Shown here: positions 1 to 11,050 of the stretch, one piece after another
Numbering within the stretch: position 1 is the stretch's first letter
Layout of the letters: each line of letters starts with the position of its first letter
Assembly: GCA_039881145.1 (NCBI GenBank)
Contig: JAYKKI010000006.1
Coordinates: 11,747,501-11,811,500 of the forward strand
From: Druceiella hillmani
Lineage: Eukaryota; Arthropoda; Insecta; Lepidoptera; Hepialidae
DNA: 64,000 nucleotides
Direction of reading: 5' to 3'
Notes under the pieces: generated by a model
Databases searched by the model: none
Told to the model about the DNA's origin: nothing
Seen by the model: only the letters and a program-made list of their open reading frames with translations
Translations under genes and position numbers: made by a program

Positions 1-2
1 TG

Positions 3-593
3 TTAAAGACGAGCGTGGTAAAATATTTGACTGAACATAGTCCTGACAATTTTATAAATTTAGTACAGTCGCTATGGAACCAATTAAATGAACGATTCCA
101 TGACATAGAAGGAAATATGCTAGCGGCAGAGGCATCATTTTTGGATCCACGGTTTAAACGGCGTGCATTTGGAAATCATGAAAAATATGAGCAATGTTTA
201 AAATCAATTAAGGTTACAGACGAAATATTACAGAGTGAACCTTCAGTCATGAGTATCAGAGAGCATCCAACTTCCGGCTTATGGGCTGTATTTGATCGAG
301 AAGTGGAAGGCGAGGTTGTGAGGAATCCATTGGCAGCTAGTATTATTGAACTAGATAAATATGTGAGCGAGCCACTGATAAGACGATCAAAAGACCCATT
401 AAAATGGTGGAATGAGCGTCGTCTTATTTACCCTCGTTTATATAAATTAATGAAGCGCAGATTGTGCATCACTGCCACTTCAGTGCCATGCGAACGAATT
501 TTTTCAAAAGCTGGTATGACAATTAGAGATAGACGAAGCTCATTGAAATCTGAGAAAGTCTCACAAATTTTATTTTTATATCATAATATATAA
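3..593 (+). mobile_element. hAT-family transposase, C-terminal part (5' end outside window)
   Basis: The frame is open from the left edge to the stop at 591-593, so this is the tail of a longer protein; no ATG needs to be assumed. Near the C terminus it has the hAT dimerisation pattern: a WW..R pair (KWWNERR), a PRLYKLMKRRLCI segment, the hallmark ATSVPCERIFSKAG, and a final LKSEKVSQILFLYHN helix. In hAT transposases this region holds the last catalytic acidic residue and the dimer interface. The catalytic core lies upstream of the window. The frame has no stops, so the copy is fairly young or recently active. It abuts the Helitron end at 621. Confidence 0.85.
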
Positions 594-933
594 TGTATAC
601 TCATTATACATATTATAACACTAGCTGTTGCCCGCGACTTCGTCCGCGTTTCCGTCGTTTTTCGTAAAAAGAAGTAGCCTATGTCCTTCCTCACGGTTCA
701 GTGGTTTTGATGTAACAGACAGATTAACTTTCGTATTTTAGTAGGGAAATATAATATGTCAATCTACAATACTGTTGAAAAATATCGCAATACGGAACCA
801 CACAATATTATTGTTAATAGCTGTGCCCCCGACGCCGTCAGCGTGTAACTCCTTGTGTGTTATTAAGTTAATGTATTGGTAATATTGTTTAGATCACGTT
901 CACATGAGGCTTAAGTACCTATACGAAAATACT
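594..933. other. Helitron 3' non-coding part and short junction
   Basis: Between the hAT stop and the Helitron helicase there is a 27-bp AT-rich junction, then from 621 the non-coding 3' part of the Helitron (read on the - strand). No gene is seen here. Confidence 0.6.
621..648 (-). mobile_element. Helitron 3' terminus: hairpin plus CTAG end
   Basis: Read on the - strand, a GC-rich hairpin (plus 632-648, stem CGC-GAC/GTC-GCG with one bulged G and loop GAA) is followed about ten bases later by a terminal CTAG at 621-624 and then a T. This is the known Helitron 3' signature: a short palindrome just before CTRR, with insertion next to T. The motif beginning CTAGCTGTTGCCCGCG on the + strand is a widespread insect Helitron end. 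It lies in the same orientation as the helicase remnants at 934-5560, which supports one element. Confidence 0.8.
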
Positions 934-1384
934 TCAGCGCAAAGCTTCCGGGTAAACTATGTTGAAAGTTGACCGGTCCGGCACGTGAACATAAAGATTT
1001 CTAGAACTGCTAACCCGGGAAAGAGCGACGTACAACTGACCATGCGAGAAACAACTGACACCGAGATCTACTCCAGCAACACGAAAAGTCTGCCCTTGAG
1101 CCTTATTAATTGTTATTGTATAATACACCGATACTGGGAATTGCGTTCTTTTAAATTGGAATGGAAAATTATTTGGTATTATGGGAATTCTGGGAATAAA
1201 GACGTTTAAACGTTAAAGATTCTCCTGCACCACAACCTGTTCAAATTTGAGCCTCGATTATATTTTGTTGCATCTGGATTACTTTTAGCCGAGTTCCATT
1301 GCAAAGTTATGGTGGTCTTAAATTTCGGAGCAGAATAATCGGAATGCCAATTTTTAAACAAATTTCATGAGAAGGAAGTCCGGG
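934..1384 (-). pseudogene. Helitron PIF1-type helicase, C-terminal part
   Basis: This is the 3' half of a Helitron helicase gene. An open stretch from 1207 to 934 contains the late PIF1 motifs: TITINKAQGQTF (motif V/VI region) and the QLYVALSRVSS signature. Upstream, after a frame change near 1205, residues such as GIPIILLRNLRPP and GTRLKVIQ continue the same domain but carry two in-frame stops (plus about 1308 and 1238). The copy is therefore dead. The reading begins again at 3995, on the other side of the LINE at 1394-3985. Confidence 0.9.
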
Positions 1385-1393
1385 CATATTTAA
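1385..1393. repeat. Target-site duplication, left copy
   Basis: The 9-mer CATATTTAA here is repeated exactly at 3986-3994, flanking the LINE. Deleting the LINE and one copy restores a continuous helicase frame, which confirms it as a target-site duplication. Confidence 0.93.
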
Positions 1394-3985
1394 TATGTTT
1401 TATCTTCCGGCTAAATAACCATGCCTCTAAAAAAATGCAAAACCCTATTCTGTACTCAAACAGACCAGTTCACTGACCCTTACGATGCTGCAAATGCACT
1501 GTGCAAACATTATGCCAAGATCAGCAGAACAAGAGGGGATAGGGTTATTGAAAAGACCCTATGTAAAGGCCCAGTGCCATCTTGCATTAATAAAAAGACA
1601 CACGAACTCTTCACTTCGCCTTTTACAGGAAAGGAATTGGAATTGGCCTTGGCCCAGACTAAACTAAAGAAAGCTACAGGTTGTGACGAAATTTATCCGG
1701 AATTCATTGTCAACTTGGGAGATGAAGCCAAGAAAACCTTTTTGTCATTGGTGAACCTAACATGGAGTCATCACGTGCCCCAGCAATGGAGGAAAGCTGA
1801 AATCATACCAATTCTGAAAAAGGATAAACCACCGGAACAGCCCGAAAGTTACAGGCCAATCTCCCTAACTAGTGCCAGCTGCAAGGTAGCAGAGAAGATG
1901 GTCGCCCTTCGACTAAACCAATATATAGAACAAAATGGTGCACTCGATGACGCCCAAGCCGGATTTCGAAGACACCGCAGTACCATGGACCATGTGGTAA
2001 ACTTCACGCAACACGTCAAAGACGGTTACCAAAGAAAGATGTCCACTCTGGCGGTTTTGGTGGATCTCAAGGCCGCCTATGACACCATATGGAGGCCAAT
2101 GCTCATACACAAATTAGCAACAAACGGCATATCTGGAAACCTTTTCAAGTGGATCAAGTCATCGCTGTCGCAAAGACTTTGTCGAGTTAAATACAGTAGC
2201 CGGAAGTCGAAGTTTCGCATTCAAAAGCAAGGCCTTGCACAGGGAGCTGTGCTCAGTTGCACATTATTTAATATTATGATCAACGATGTACTTGACGCCG
2301 TCAGAGAAGCGCCCGGTATTAAAGCTCTACTATATGCAGACGACTTGCTCATGTGGGCGACGAGCAGTAGCATTATAGCTCTCGAAACAGCGTTAAATGA
2401 CGCACTCAAAAGGTTGGAATTGTGGACCAGTCAAAATTCGATTACAGTAAGCTCCACGAAAACCACCTTCCAATTGTTCACGCTCTCCACCAAAATACCC
2501 AGCATCTCAGTGTCCTACAAAAACACAGCGTTGGAGGAAAGCAACCTCTCTAAGTACTTCGGTGTTATACTTAATAAACGTTTAACATGGCGCCCTCACA
2601 TCGAACAATGTGCGGAAAGAGCAGCCAAAAGAATCGGGATATTAAAAAGATTAACAGCCACAACCCGGGGTGCAAGCCAGGATGTGTTGATTACCACCTA
2701 CAAGACATATATCAGACCCGTCCTTGATTACGGGAGCGAAGTGACCACCACAAGTAACCGTACCACCCTCAGTAAATTGGATACCGTGCAGAACACAGCG
2801 CTTAGGATAATAACGGGAGCGCCTAAATCCACACCCATTGCTGCTATGGAGGCACAAACCAAATGTAGTTCAATGGAAAACCATAGAGAGAAATTAGCCC
2901 TCCGTTTTTGGCAGAGACACAGAAGTGTTTACACGCAATGGACGAACTACAGACAGGCCACTGCCCGACTAAAAACCCAAATATCCCCATTGGCCTCCTA
3001 TAAGAAGCTAGCTACAAAGTATGGAATTGCCCTGGAGGAGCCAGCACCACTTACAAATTACTGCGAGTTTTTCTATAATCTACCGAAGGCTAATTACAGC
3101 TTAAAAAAACACAATCAGACGAAATCAGCATCCTTGGACATCGAGCTGAAACAGGCTGCCCTGCAAACAATCAGCGAAGAATACCCACAACCTGATTGGT
3201 TACATGTATACACAGACGGGTCATCGATCCCTGAAACAGGGGCAACCGGAGCTGCCTACTACAGTTCTAATTTTGAAGGATTCTTAGCAGTGGGAGCCCC
3301 TCAGAGCAACTACGATGGAGAAATAGCAGCTGTACAAGCGGCAGCAGCTGAACTAAACAAAATAGCCCCAACACCTAAAGCAGTCTTCTTCGTCGACTCA
3401 CAAGCGGCTATCCAAAACCTGTCCCGCAATACAGAAACAGACTGCAAAAGAACGATGGAGACCAGAAAAGCCCTAGAACTTCTGGCAAATAGGGGATGGC
3501 ACCTCATATTGCAATGGATCCCTAGCCATGTCGACATCTTTGGAAACGAGAGGGCAGACATCTTGGCCAAAAGGGGCGCGTCCATGGCTCAACCTGCCTG
3601 TATGCCCTCGCTACAGAGCATGAGGGCCATCATCAACAGGGCTATTGACCGGACAGGCAGGCAACACCTCACACAGCTTTCCGTAGGGAAAAAATGGGAA
3701 AGTCTGGTCACCATCGGACCCATTGACCACAAACTACCACGAGCTGTGAGCGTAGCCAGGTTCAGAATGCAGACTGGCCATGACTACCTCGCAGCACACC
3801 TACACCGCATTGGTGTTCTCCCAACCTCTGAATGTCCCCTGTGCGGACACCTGCCGGATTGCAGTGGAATCAACCGCCAGGGGGACGATGATGACCCATT
3901 CAAAGATGTTCATCTATACTGGTCGGCGCGCCACCAAATGGCTCAACAGCCAAGGGTGGGCGTTGGCTAGTAGTAGTAGTAGTAG
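1394..3985 (+). mobile_element. 5'-truncated non-LTR retrotransposon (LINE with RNase H)
   Basis: A 2592-bp insertion lies in the Helitron helicase gene and is bounded by a perfect 9-bp duplication. It contains one long open frame and ends in six TAG triplets (3968-3985), a microsatellite tail instead of poly(A). There is no apurinic endonuclease domain, so the 5' part of ORF2 and any ORF1 are missing, as expected from target-primed reverse transcription that stopped early. Reverse transcriptase followed by RNase H and a terminal zinc knuckle fits the I/Nimb/LOA/R1 group of LINEs; the exact clade is not certain. Confidence 0.92.
1421..3970 (+). CDS. LINE ORF2: reverse transcriptase, RNase H, zinc knuckle
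   Basis: 849 codons without a stop. Residues about 125-375 are the reverse transcriptase: ESYRPISL, then VDLKAAYDTIW, GLAQGAVLSCTLFNI and the catalytic LLYADDLL near residue 305. Residues about 590-720 are a full RNase H with its acidic set (YTDGSS, GEIAAVQAA, FFVDSQAA, GNERAD) and a histidine in WIPSH. The C terminus has a CPLCG...C zinc-knuckle-like motif and a W/H-rich tail. The first ATG follows an in-frame TAA at 1412, so the true 5' part is lost rather than outside this frame. The stop codon is the first triplet of the TAG tail, so there is essentially no 3' UTR. Confidence 0.92.
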   Translation: MPLKKCKTLFCTQTDQFTDPYDAANALCKHYAKISRTRGDRVIEKTLCKGPVPSCINKKTHELFTSPFTGKELELALAQTKLKKATGCDEIYPEFIVNLGDEAKKTFLSLVNLTWSHHVPQQWRKAEIIPILKKDKPPEQPESYRPISLTSASCKVAEKMVALRLNQYIEQNGALDDAQAGFRRHRSTMDHVVNFTQHVKDGYQRKMSTLAVLVDLKAAYDTIWRPMLIHKLATNGISGNLFKWIKSSLSQRLCRVKYSSRKSKFRIQKQGLAQGAVLSCTLFNIMINDVLDAVREAPGIKALLYADDLLMWATSSSIIALETALNDALKRLELWTSQNSITVSSTKTTFQLFTLSTKIPSISVSYKNTALEESNLSKYFGVILNKRLTWRPHIEQCAERAAKRIGILKRLTATTRGASQDVLITTYKTYIRPVLDYGSEVTTTSNRTTLSKLDTVQNTALRIITGAPKSTPIAAMEAQTKCSSMENHREKLALRFWQRHRSVYTQWTNYRQATARLKTQISPLASYKKLATKYGIALEEPAPLTNYCEFFYNLPKANYSLKKHNQTKSASLDIELKQAALQTISEEYPQPDWLHVYTDGSSIPETGATGAAYYSSNFEGFLAVGAPQSNYDGEIAAVQAAAAELNKIAPTPKAVFFVDSQAAIQNLSRNTETDCKRTMETRKALELLANRGWHLILQWIPSHVDIFGNERADILAKRGASMAQPACMPSLQSMRAIINRAIDRTGRQHLTQLSVGKKWESLVTIGPIDHKLPRAVSVARFRMQTGHDYLAAHLHRIGVLPTSECPLCGHLPDCSGINRQGDDDDPFKDVHLYWSARHQMAQQPRVGVG

Positions 3986-3994
3986 CATATTTAA
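3986..3994. repeat. Target-site duplication, right copy
   Basis: The second CATATTTAA, directly after the TAG tail of the LINE. Confidence 0.93.
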
Positions 3995-5560
3995 AAAATT
4001 TAAAAATTCTATCGGGTAATTAGTGGCTTCTTGTTCATCGACCATTCTATTTATTGAACTATAAACTTTGCTTTCCCCCTGTATGGTCATTGCGAGGAGT
4101 TAAAATGGATCTTTCGCATAGCCAACAATTGTCCCTATTTAATATATTTAATACGTCACCGTAAACCGACGATATAAGATGTGGTTGGGATTGCACTATA
4201 CAACATAACTCAGGCGTCAGAATAAGTTTTCCTTGGTGTAGTTGTGGATAGGTACCTTCACCAATCTTTAATAATGTATCAGAAAATTGACGATCATCCG
4301 GGTTATCTCCAGTTCTCACTCGCATGTTTATAGTCAAATGCACCGATTGTATATCACGCCACAAATAAGAGCTTTTCAGGCAAGCCCTAACCTCATCAGC
4401 TCGGGTTTCCCGTGGTATTACCGGTAAGGTTTGTCGGAAATCACCACAAAATAAAACCGTGATACCGCCCATTGGTCGATCATTTTGTCTTATATCCCTT
4501 AAAGTTCTGTCTACCGCTTCTACTCCTTTTCGATGGGCCATCATAAATTCATCCCATATGATTAAATTACACTCACGTAATACCTTAGATTTGTCGCTGC
4601 TTGAAGCTTGAAATACTACATGTTGGACTTTCCGTGCGATCTAAATAAATTGGTATTTTAAACCAGATGATGCTATACCTGATGAAGCTACGGCAAGAGC
4701 AATTTTACGCTGATTTCGAACATAAGCTAATATTAATTTAGTCAAAAAGGTTTCCCCAGTTCCCCCAGGTGCATCTAAAAACCATATTGTTCCCAAATTA
4801 TTCTGAACACTCTCGCACACGCGATCATAGACTGAACGTTGTTCTGCAGTCATCATTTGGACACCGTTTTCTAATGTTGCCAGCAGTTCCATTGAGTTGT
4901 AACCAATCTCTGTGGAATATTCCCTATTGGTAACCTCTCCAACTGAGGTTGGTGTTGGCAAACCATATTCATAGTGATTTACCGTATACTGTTGTTAAGT
5001 CTTCCTGAATCTATCATTAGTTGCGCCTTCATCATTGTGAGATATATTCCGAAGAAAGTCGTCTGCAATTTTTTCTTTATATTTTTCCCATAATTGTACA
5101 GTATCTGACAAATTACAAAATGTGAGTAATGTTACAAACAAATGGCGTAACCGTCGTGAATTATCACTAACACAGGATTCTGCTAAAGCGTCATCCCAAT
5201 GCTGATCGTTTTCAAGCAATTGACGCGCTTGGCAAGCTGCATAATAAGTTAGATAAACAACATCGTCTACTTTTCTCAAATCTATAAATGATATTGGTCC
5301 TCGCACTGTATGTAATAATACTCGCAAATAGAAACACTCAGCGTTGTTTGGATGAACGGTATACACTCTACCAAGAACATGTTCTTTGAAAATACCTGAC
5401 TCGCTATCTACAGGCTTGCCACGGCGTCTACGATTAAAGACACCTCGTTGCTTATCGTAGGTATAATACGATGGAACTTCTTCATACAAAAGAGATTTAA
5501 AAATGTAATTGTTTTTATTTTCTAGCGTTTTAATACTGTTTCACGTACATTCATTATACA
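3995..5560 (-). pseudogene. Helitron helicase, N-terminal and central PIF1 parts
   Basis: Reading down from 5560: a YEEVPSYYTYD...F.RRRRGKPV segment and GRVYTVHPNNAECFYLR, both typical of the region between the Rep and helicase domains of Helitrons; then LDAPGGTGETFLTKLI (Walker A, where the usual lysine is glutamate), NLIIWDEFMMAHRK (Walker B, partly outside a continuous frame), LFCGDFRQTLPVIP, and NYPIEFLN just before the LINE. Frame breaks lie near 4990 and 4640-4545. The upstream Rep/HUH nuclease is absent. The copy is a dead Helitron, 5'-truncated, ending at 621. Confidence 0.9.
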
Positions 5561-7878
5561 TCTTGCATTTGAGAAAATTCTTTTATCAGCACCGATCTTG
5601 CTAAAGCACAAAATTTTATTTTTTCTATTTCACTGATGCTAAGCTTAAGTATATAATTAAGTCTTTCCACGAATAAAATCAAACTTAATAAATTGTTAAA
5701 TATTAAAATTTTAAATAATCATTTTGAACAATGTGGTAATGACACTAAGGTTGTTAATGTAACTGCTGCTAATAAATTCCCGCTAGTCCTCACGTTAAAA
5801 TAACAGACATATGAACATTGAAAAATATAAACAATAATACAATAATATAAGACTAATATTTACACAATTTTAATTTTGTCAAGGATATAGACTCATTTGA
5901 AACAATAAAAAAGCGGGCGAAGTCATTGAAATTCAATACATTCTACTCTTGCTCACGTCCACTTATGCTTGTTTTTTTTTAAATACGGGGAACTTCGTAG
6001 GTGAAAAAAATACCGCGCGCCCTTTAAGTGGTTCACAATCGCAACGCACTTGACGAAAATGTAAATATCATTCACCGCCTATATCGATCGGTGACGCCAG
6101 ACCTTTATATTCTAATGGTAATGTATCAAAATACCGCATAGCTTATATGTTATTAAATATAAAATGACCGACCGATCAAAACAAATCTTCAATATTCAAA
6201 ATAAGTTGTCTCTATACCGCCGCAACGGGTCGCGTGATCGATCGATCGCGATCGACCCACGAGACATTCGATCTGATAGATACTGCGGGTGTTTTGACCT
6301 AGTGATCGATCGAATCTTCGCCAGAGCTCGAGCCAGTGGGTCGCGATCGACCCAGCTTTAATTGGAGCACTATTATAATTGGACATTAACCAAGTTAATA
6401 GCTCGAGGACGATACGCGCAAGCAAAGAAATAAAACGAACTAGAGAGAGAACTATATAACGAAGCTGTTCATTTTATAAAAGGAACTAAATTGGGCGAAT
6501 CCTTAAAAATGAACGAGGCATGTACAAGACCAAAACAATATAAATCAGAGAGATGGTTCCCTAACCGATTCCGATAGTATATAACAAAAACATACTAGTA
6601 CAGCGAAGACATTCTAGAAAGCGAACACTGACACAAGCCTTATAAATAAACAATCTACCATAGACTTGAAGGTTAAACTACATATTTCCAACATAATTCC
6701 AAAGAACACAAAATAATATCATCGTAAACATTTGAAACAATGAAGATAATCTCTGACAAATTTTGAAAATGCGGTGCGAGCTTAAAAACTTGACGCTTCA
6801 GAAACAATAAACAAACAGACCACACAACAGAGACACAAACTGGTCACCATAGATAATATACTGAACAGGTCACACGCAATTAGCTTGTTAACCATAAATA
6901 TTGTTATTTTTTATTCTCTAGATAGAGAGACTTTGTCAATGTCAAGTTAGGAAAAAGTGTCTACGAGGTTCTTTTTAACATAATATAATATTTCAATATA
7001 TTTTTCAATTTTGCCCTTTTCATTATTTTGTAATAAATTTTAATGAATGTATTTATTAAAAATAATATTTAATCCGACCCTGAATTAATTTTCTTTCTCC
7101 ACATAATTTTAATGCTTTTATACACTTGTTTTTTAAATAATATTATTTTTACAGTTATTTTTATCAAATGTTATTTCTTATTAATTTTGGAAAGAAATTT
7201 AAAGCTTATACTTAGTATTAAAGAAATATTTTTGAAATGAAGGATAACTATTAAAATTATTTTATTTCATTAAAAAAAATATTTGAAAAATATTTAATTA
7301 TAAATATTTCCAAGTAACTCTTTATTAAAATTTTTTCGACTTAATGGGCATTTTTTTGTAATACCAAATATGCAAAAAATTGAAAAATGTCACAGACTGG
7401 TTAAAGATAAATTATAAATTTTGTATTTGAAAACCGATTGACAGTCGTTTTGTTCATAGTGGAAGAATTTTTAAAATATACGTTTTGTCATTAAAATAAA
7501 CACGATATTGTATTACTGCCACGTTTATTCCAATTTTATTTTCTATGGAAAGTTCCATGAGCAATATCAATAAAAATATTGTGTATGAAAGGTTGTAACG
7601 GTGTATAAAAAATTATTAACAAAAACTGTAATTATCTTTTAGTCTGAATAAAATGTAGATACTTGAATCTTGCTTATTTTATTTCAACTTTAAACAAAAC
7701 GCTTACTTATCAATGTCCCTTATTTTGTCTTTTAAGATACATTGGCTTTTTTTTGGTAAACATCCCTGACGTCTTATCTGTCAAAAAGCTTCTATTGCCT
7801 ATGTCATTTGACATCTGTCATGAAATATTAATTTGTGATATTTTCTTTAAAAAAATCAAAACAGTGTTAAAAGTTACA
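5561..7878. other. AT-rich spacer upstream of syntaxin-16
   Basis: No gene is seen. 5990-6360 is richer in CpG and contains GATC-rich palindromic sequence (6226-6356) that looks like the decayed end of a DNA transposon. 6900-7640 is very AT-rich. The promoter and 5' UTR of syntaxin-16 should lie near the right end, but no clear TATA or initiator stands out. Confidence 0.5.
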
Positions 7879-7959
7879 ATGACGACGCGAAGTTTAACGG
7901 AAGTATATATTTTGATGCGTAATAATGCAATACAAAGTCGTCATATATATTCTGAACAG
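7879..7959 (+). CDS. STX16: Syntaxin-16, coding exon 1
   Basis: The exon encodes 27 residues beginning MTTRSLTEVY and containing RNNAIQSR, matching the conserved N terminus of syntaxin-16 (T-R-x-L-T ... R-N-N-x-I-Q). In Tlg2/syntaxin-16 proteins this N-terminal peptide binds the Sec1/Munc18 protein VPS45. The ATG at 7879 is chosen because it starts this conserved peptide. A donor GT follows at 7960 and the exon ends in phase 0. The frame upstream is open but shows no resemblance to the family. Confidence 0.9.
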
Positions 7960-8639
7960 GTACTTGATACTGTCGACTAAATGATTTGTAAATTTACTTC
8001 TATATAATACTCCTGTAAAATTCAGTAATCGGCAGTTCTCGTTGATTAAAAAAAAAAGAGCTTTGTGACTTTAATTGAATTGAATTTAAATAAGACCATA
8101 TATATATGAGGGAGCCGACCTACTTGTACATTTTTTTCGTGACTTTATGTACTGTTTTTACTTATAAACGTACCCTTACAAGCAACCTTACACTTTCTTA
8201 AAAAAGGATTTAACCTCATATTATTGTAATTTTTATATCTAGTAACGATTGAGCTAGTTTAAACATTTCTTATTTTACAACTTAGTTGAAACTTGGCAAT
8301 GCATAAGACCAATGACATAAAACCATACTTCAAATGGTAATCTTTTATTATGTGTTGTAGATTGACTTAGCTTCAATACCATATAATATTAAGATCACAT
8401 AGTAACTGAATTTCCTCATGAAGGCACTCTGATTGCTTCCTCGTGAAGCTTTAGGAAGTTAATATGATAAATTTTCTAATGGGAAATAGCTTTTAATTTT
8501 CTATTTTATTTCATATTTTAACTGTCATATTTTCACCTGTAAAGAGAGCCCATACTTAATATTTGTTTTATGGTACTCGCTTCATCATAAATTAAACACT
8601 TTGAAATGTTAAAAAAGTTTATCTTTATGAAGATAAATA

Positions 8640-9284
8640 TGTTATTTCTTTTTAGTATCAAAAAAATAATGTTCATCCTTTCAAATTTGGATGTACCCCT
8701 CTGGTGATTTTACAGTAATATTAAAAACGTGAACCATAGTTTGTGTCGTTTACTACAAATCATCTACCGAATGCTTCCAGCGGGAAGCAAGAGATAGTGA
8801 TGTTATTTGTTTTTAATATCAAAAAATAATGTTCATCCTTTCTAATTTGGATGTACCTCTCTGGTGATTTTGCAGAAATATTAAAAACGTAAACCATGGT
8901 GTGTGTCATGTACTACAAATCATCTTCCGAATGCTTCCAGCGGGAAGCAAGAGATAGTGATGTTATTTGTTTTTAATATCAAAAAATAATGTTCATCCTT
9001 TCTAATTTGGATGTACCCCTCTGGTAATTTTACAGTAATATTGAAAACGTGAACCATAGTTTGTGTCGTTTACTACAAATCATCTTCCGAATGCTTCCAG
9101 CGGGAAGCAAGAGATAGTGATGTTATTTGTTTTTAATATCAAAAAATAATGTTCATCCTTTCTAATTTGGATGTACCTCTCTGGTGATTTTGCAGTAATA
9201 TTAAAAACGTAAACCATGGTGTGTGTCATGTACTACAAATCATCTTCCGAATGCTTCCAGTGGGAAGCAAGAGAAATTGATGTT
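8640..9284. repeat. 160-bp tandem array, four copies, with higher-order AB-AB structure
   Basis: The marker GTTCATCC recurs at 8671, 8831, 8991 and 9151, exactly 160 bp apart. Copies 1 and 3 share variants (TACCCCTC, ACGTGAACCATAG, GTGTCGTTTAC); copies 2 and 4 share others (TACCTCTC, ACGTAAACCATGG, GTGTCATGTAC). The array therefore arose by duplication of a 320-bp dimer. It lies wholly in an intron and has no coding potential. Confidence 0.95.
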
Positions 9285-9446
9285 GATAGTACTGTCTTAA
9301 AATTTTTTGTAACGTTAAGAATTTGAGAATGAATATTGTAAGTGGTTAAAAAGATTCGATGCAATGCACTTTAGTTTTTCAGATAATGAAATATAAAAAT
9401 GTAATACGAATTTACAATTAAATATAATATAGAGTTAATATGACAG

Positions 9447-9541
9447 CAAAGCGTAGCTAAGTGGCACAATGGTTAAGGTATCCTAGAGACTCGGAAGCTA
9501 CCACAAAACTCGGATTCACTCAACACACCATTTTTTTTTTT
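9447..9541 (+). repeat. tRNA-derived SINE or tRNA relic
   Basis: A box-A-like TAGCTAAGTGG (9454) is followed about 50 bp later by a decayed box-B-like GGATTCACTC, then a run of eleven or more T that could act as a pol III terminator. The order and spacing fit a tRNA-related promoter, but no cloverleaf can be completed, so a SINE head is more likely than a working tRNA. Confidence 0.5.
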
Positions 9542-10169
9542 ATCTAGTTAGTTTTTATTATCGTTGCAAAATATTTCAATTGTATGAAGGACAGTAATGA
9601 ATAAAAATTAAAAAATAAAATTATTCACTATATTTTTATTATATTATATACATCATTTTTATATTTTTGCAGTTGTTTTTAACTAATCAAAATATTTTAT
9701 TTCATTTACGTACTGCAATGATTGAAAATGTCTATCAATAGAATGTTTTCTAAGGAATATGAGGGTATAAAAATTTATTAACATACATGTTTTATAATAA
9801 TAATTAAAATTTAAAAAAATAATAACAGTGCTTGAGGGGTGAATCCAAATCTCCTGCGTGTTTACCACCAAGCTGCATTATCATGAATGTTTACATTTTA
9901 AGTTTATATAACCGTTTTAGTGCCATGGTTTTTTAGTCATATATACTTAAAAATGCCAAAGAAATCTTTTGTTTTTGATGTCATTTACCCTTGTCTCGAA
10001 AAAAAACTGCATCTCTTCTAAAAATTATCCAATATTTAATAATTTTTTCAGTGTTTTCTTAATAAAAACTTGTACAAAGATAATATGATACAAAGAAAAT
10101 TATGGAAATATATATTGTGAACAAAAATTATAACAAAAACTGAAATCAAGGTCACATCGTATTTTCACA

Positions 10170-10334
10170 GTCCGGTACATCCTCCGTCTCAGCAAAATAA
10201 TTGTTATTGTCATGATTATTACTATCACTCAAAATTTGCATTACGCCAAATTGTGAGCGCACCACAATGTCACTTTCTTCACAACTTGAAAAACGATCAT
10301 TTTCACTCAAATTATTTTCGTATTCAAACATTAT
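10170..10334 (-). pseudogene. Acidic ORF fragment, possibly a transposase N terminus
   Basis: An ATG at 10334 (- strand) opens a frame of about 54 codons, rich in D, E, N and S (MFEYENNLSEN..., CEESDIVV, SDSNNHDNN) and ending in TGA. Acidic serine-rich N termini are common in piggyBac-type transposases, as in the fragment at 57237-57590, but no catalytic domain follows. The assignment is a guess from composition. Confidence 0.25.
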
Positions 10335-10892
10335 GGATTAAAAATTTTCTTTTTCTGGATCCATTTTATATTGTAATTACTAATAATATTATAATTTGAA
10401 CTTTATGTAACACGTAGAAAGATAAAAAATTAGCGATGCGTGTGACCAATTTCCCCTACCGCACGCTAAACAGCAACTGATTTCGCAAGCGAAATTTCGC
10501 AAATTTATATTAAATTTTCTGCTACAATATTTCAAAAATTGAAGACAATAGAATCAAATTCATTTATCCGCTTACCATAGGGATACTGACTTAAACAATA
10601 TTAAAAAATGGATCAAAAATTTATTATTACCATACCCGATAGTCTCCTACTTAGTATTCACTTGTGCCGTCTATCACATCAGGGAAATGTAAACAAACAA
10701 CTTGAGTAGCAAAAAATAGATTCAAATGGGTAAAATATGGAAGAAATATACAGAATTTCATTAAAGGATCAAACATCCTCTCCTGAATTTTTTCAAAATC
10801 GCAAATATTAACCACTATTAAATAAACAGAGCCTGTAATTTGACATAATGTAATAATATACTAAAAATTAAAATATAAATTGAATTATTAAC

Positions 10893-11050
10893 ATGGATAT
10901 CCTAATAATATTATAAATGTAAAAGTTTGTATATTTAATTATTTGTACGTTTGTTTGGAGTTAGACCGTCAATCATGCAAAAAATACTGCATGGATTTAT
11001 ATGAATTTTCACATTCATTTAGACAATGACCCGGAAAGAACATACACTAC
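10893..11050 (+). repeat. Helitron-like dispersed repeat relic
   Basis: The segment has the sequence order of a very common insect non-autonomous Helitron end: CCTAATAATATTATAAATG, then TTTGT repeats with TACGTTTGTTTGG, then CATGCAAAAAATACTGCATGG and a GAATTTTCACAT stretch. Similar wording recurs at 59770-59890. The assignment rests on recall of the family, not on alignment. Confidence 0.5.
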
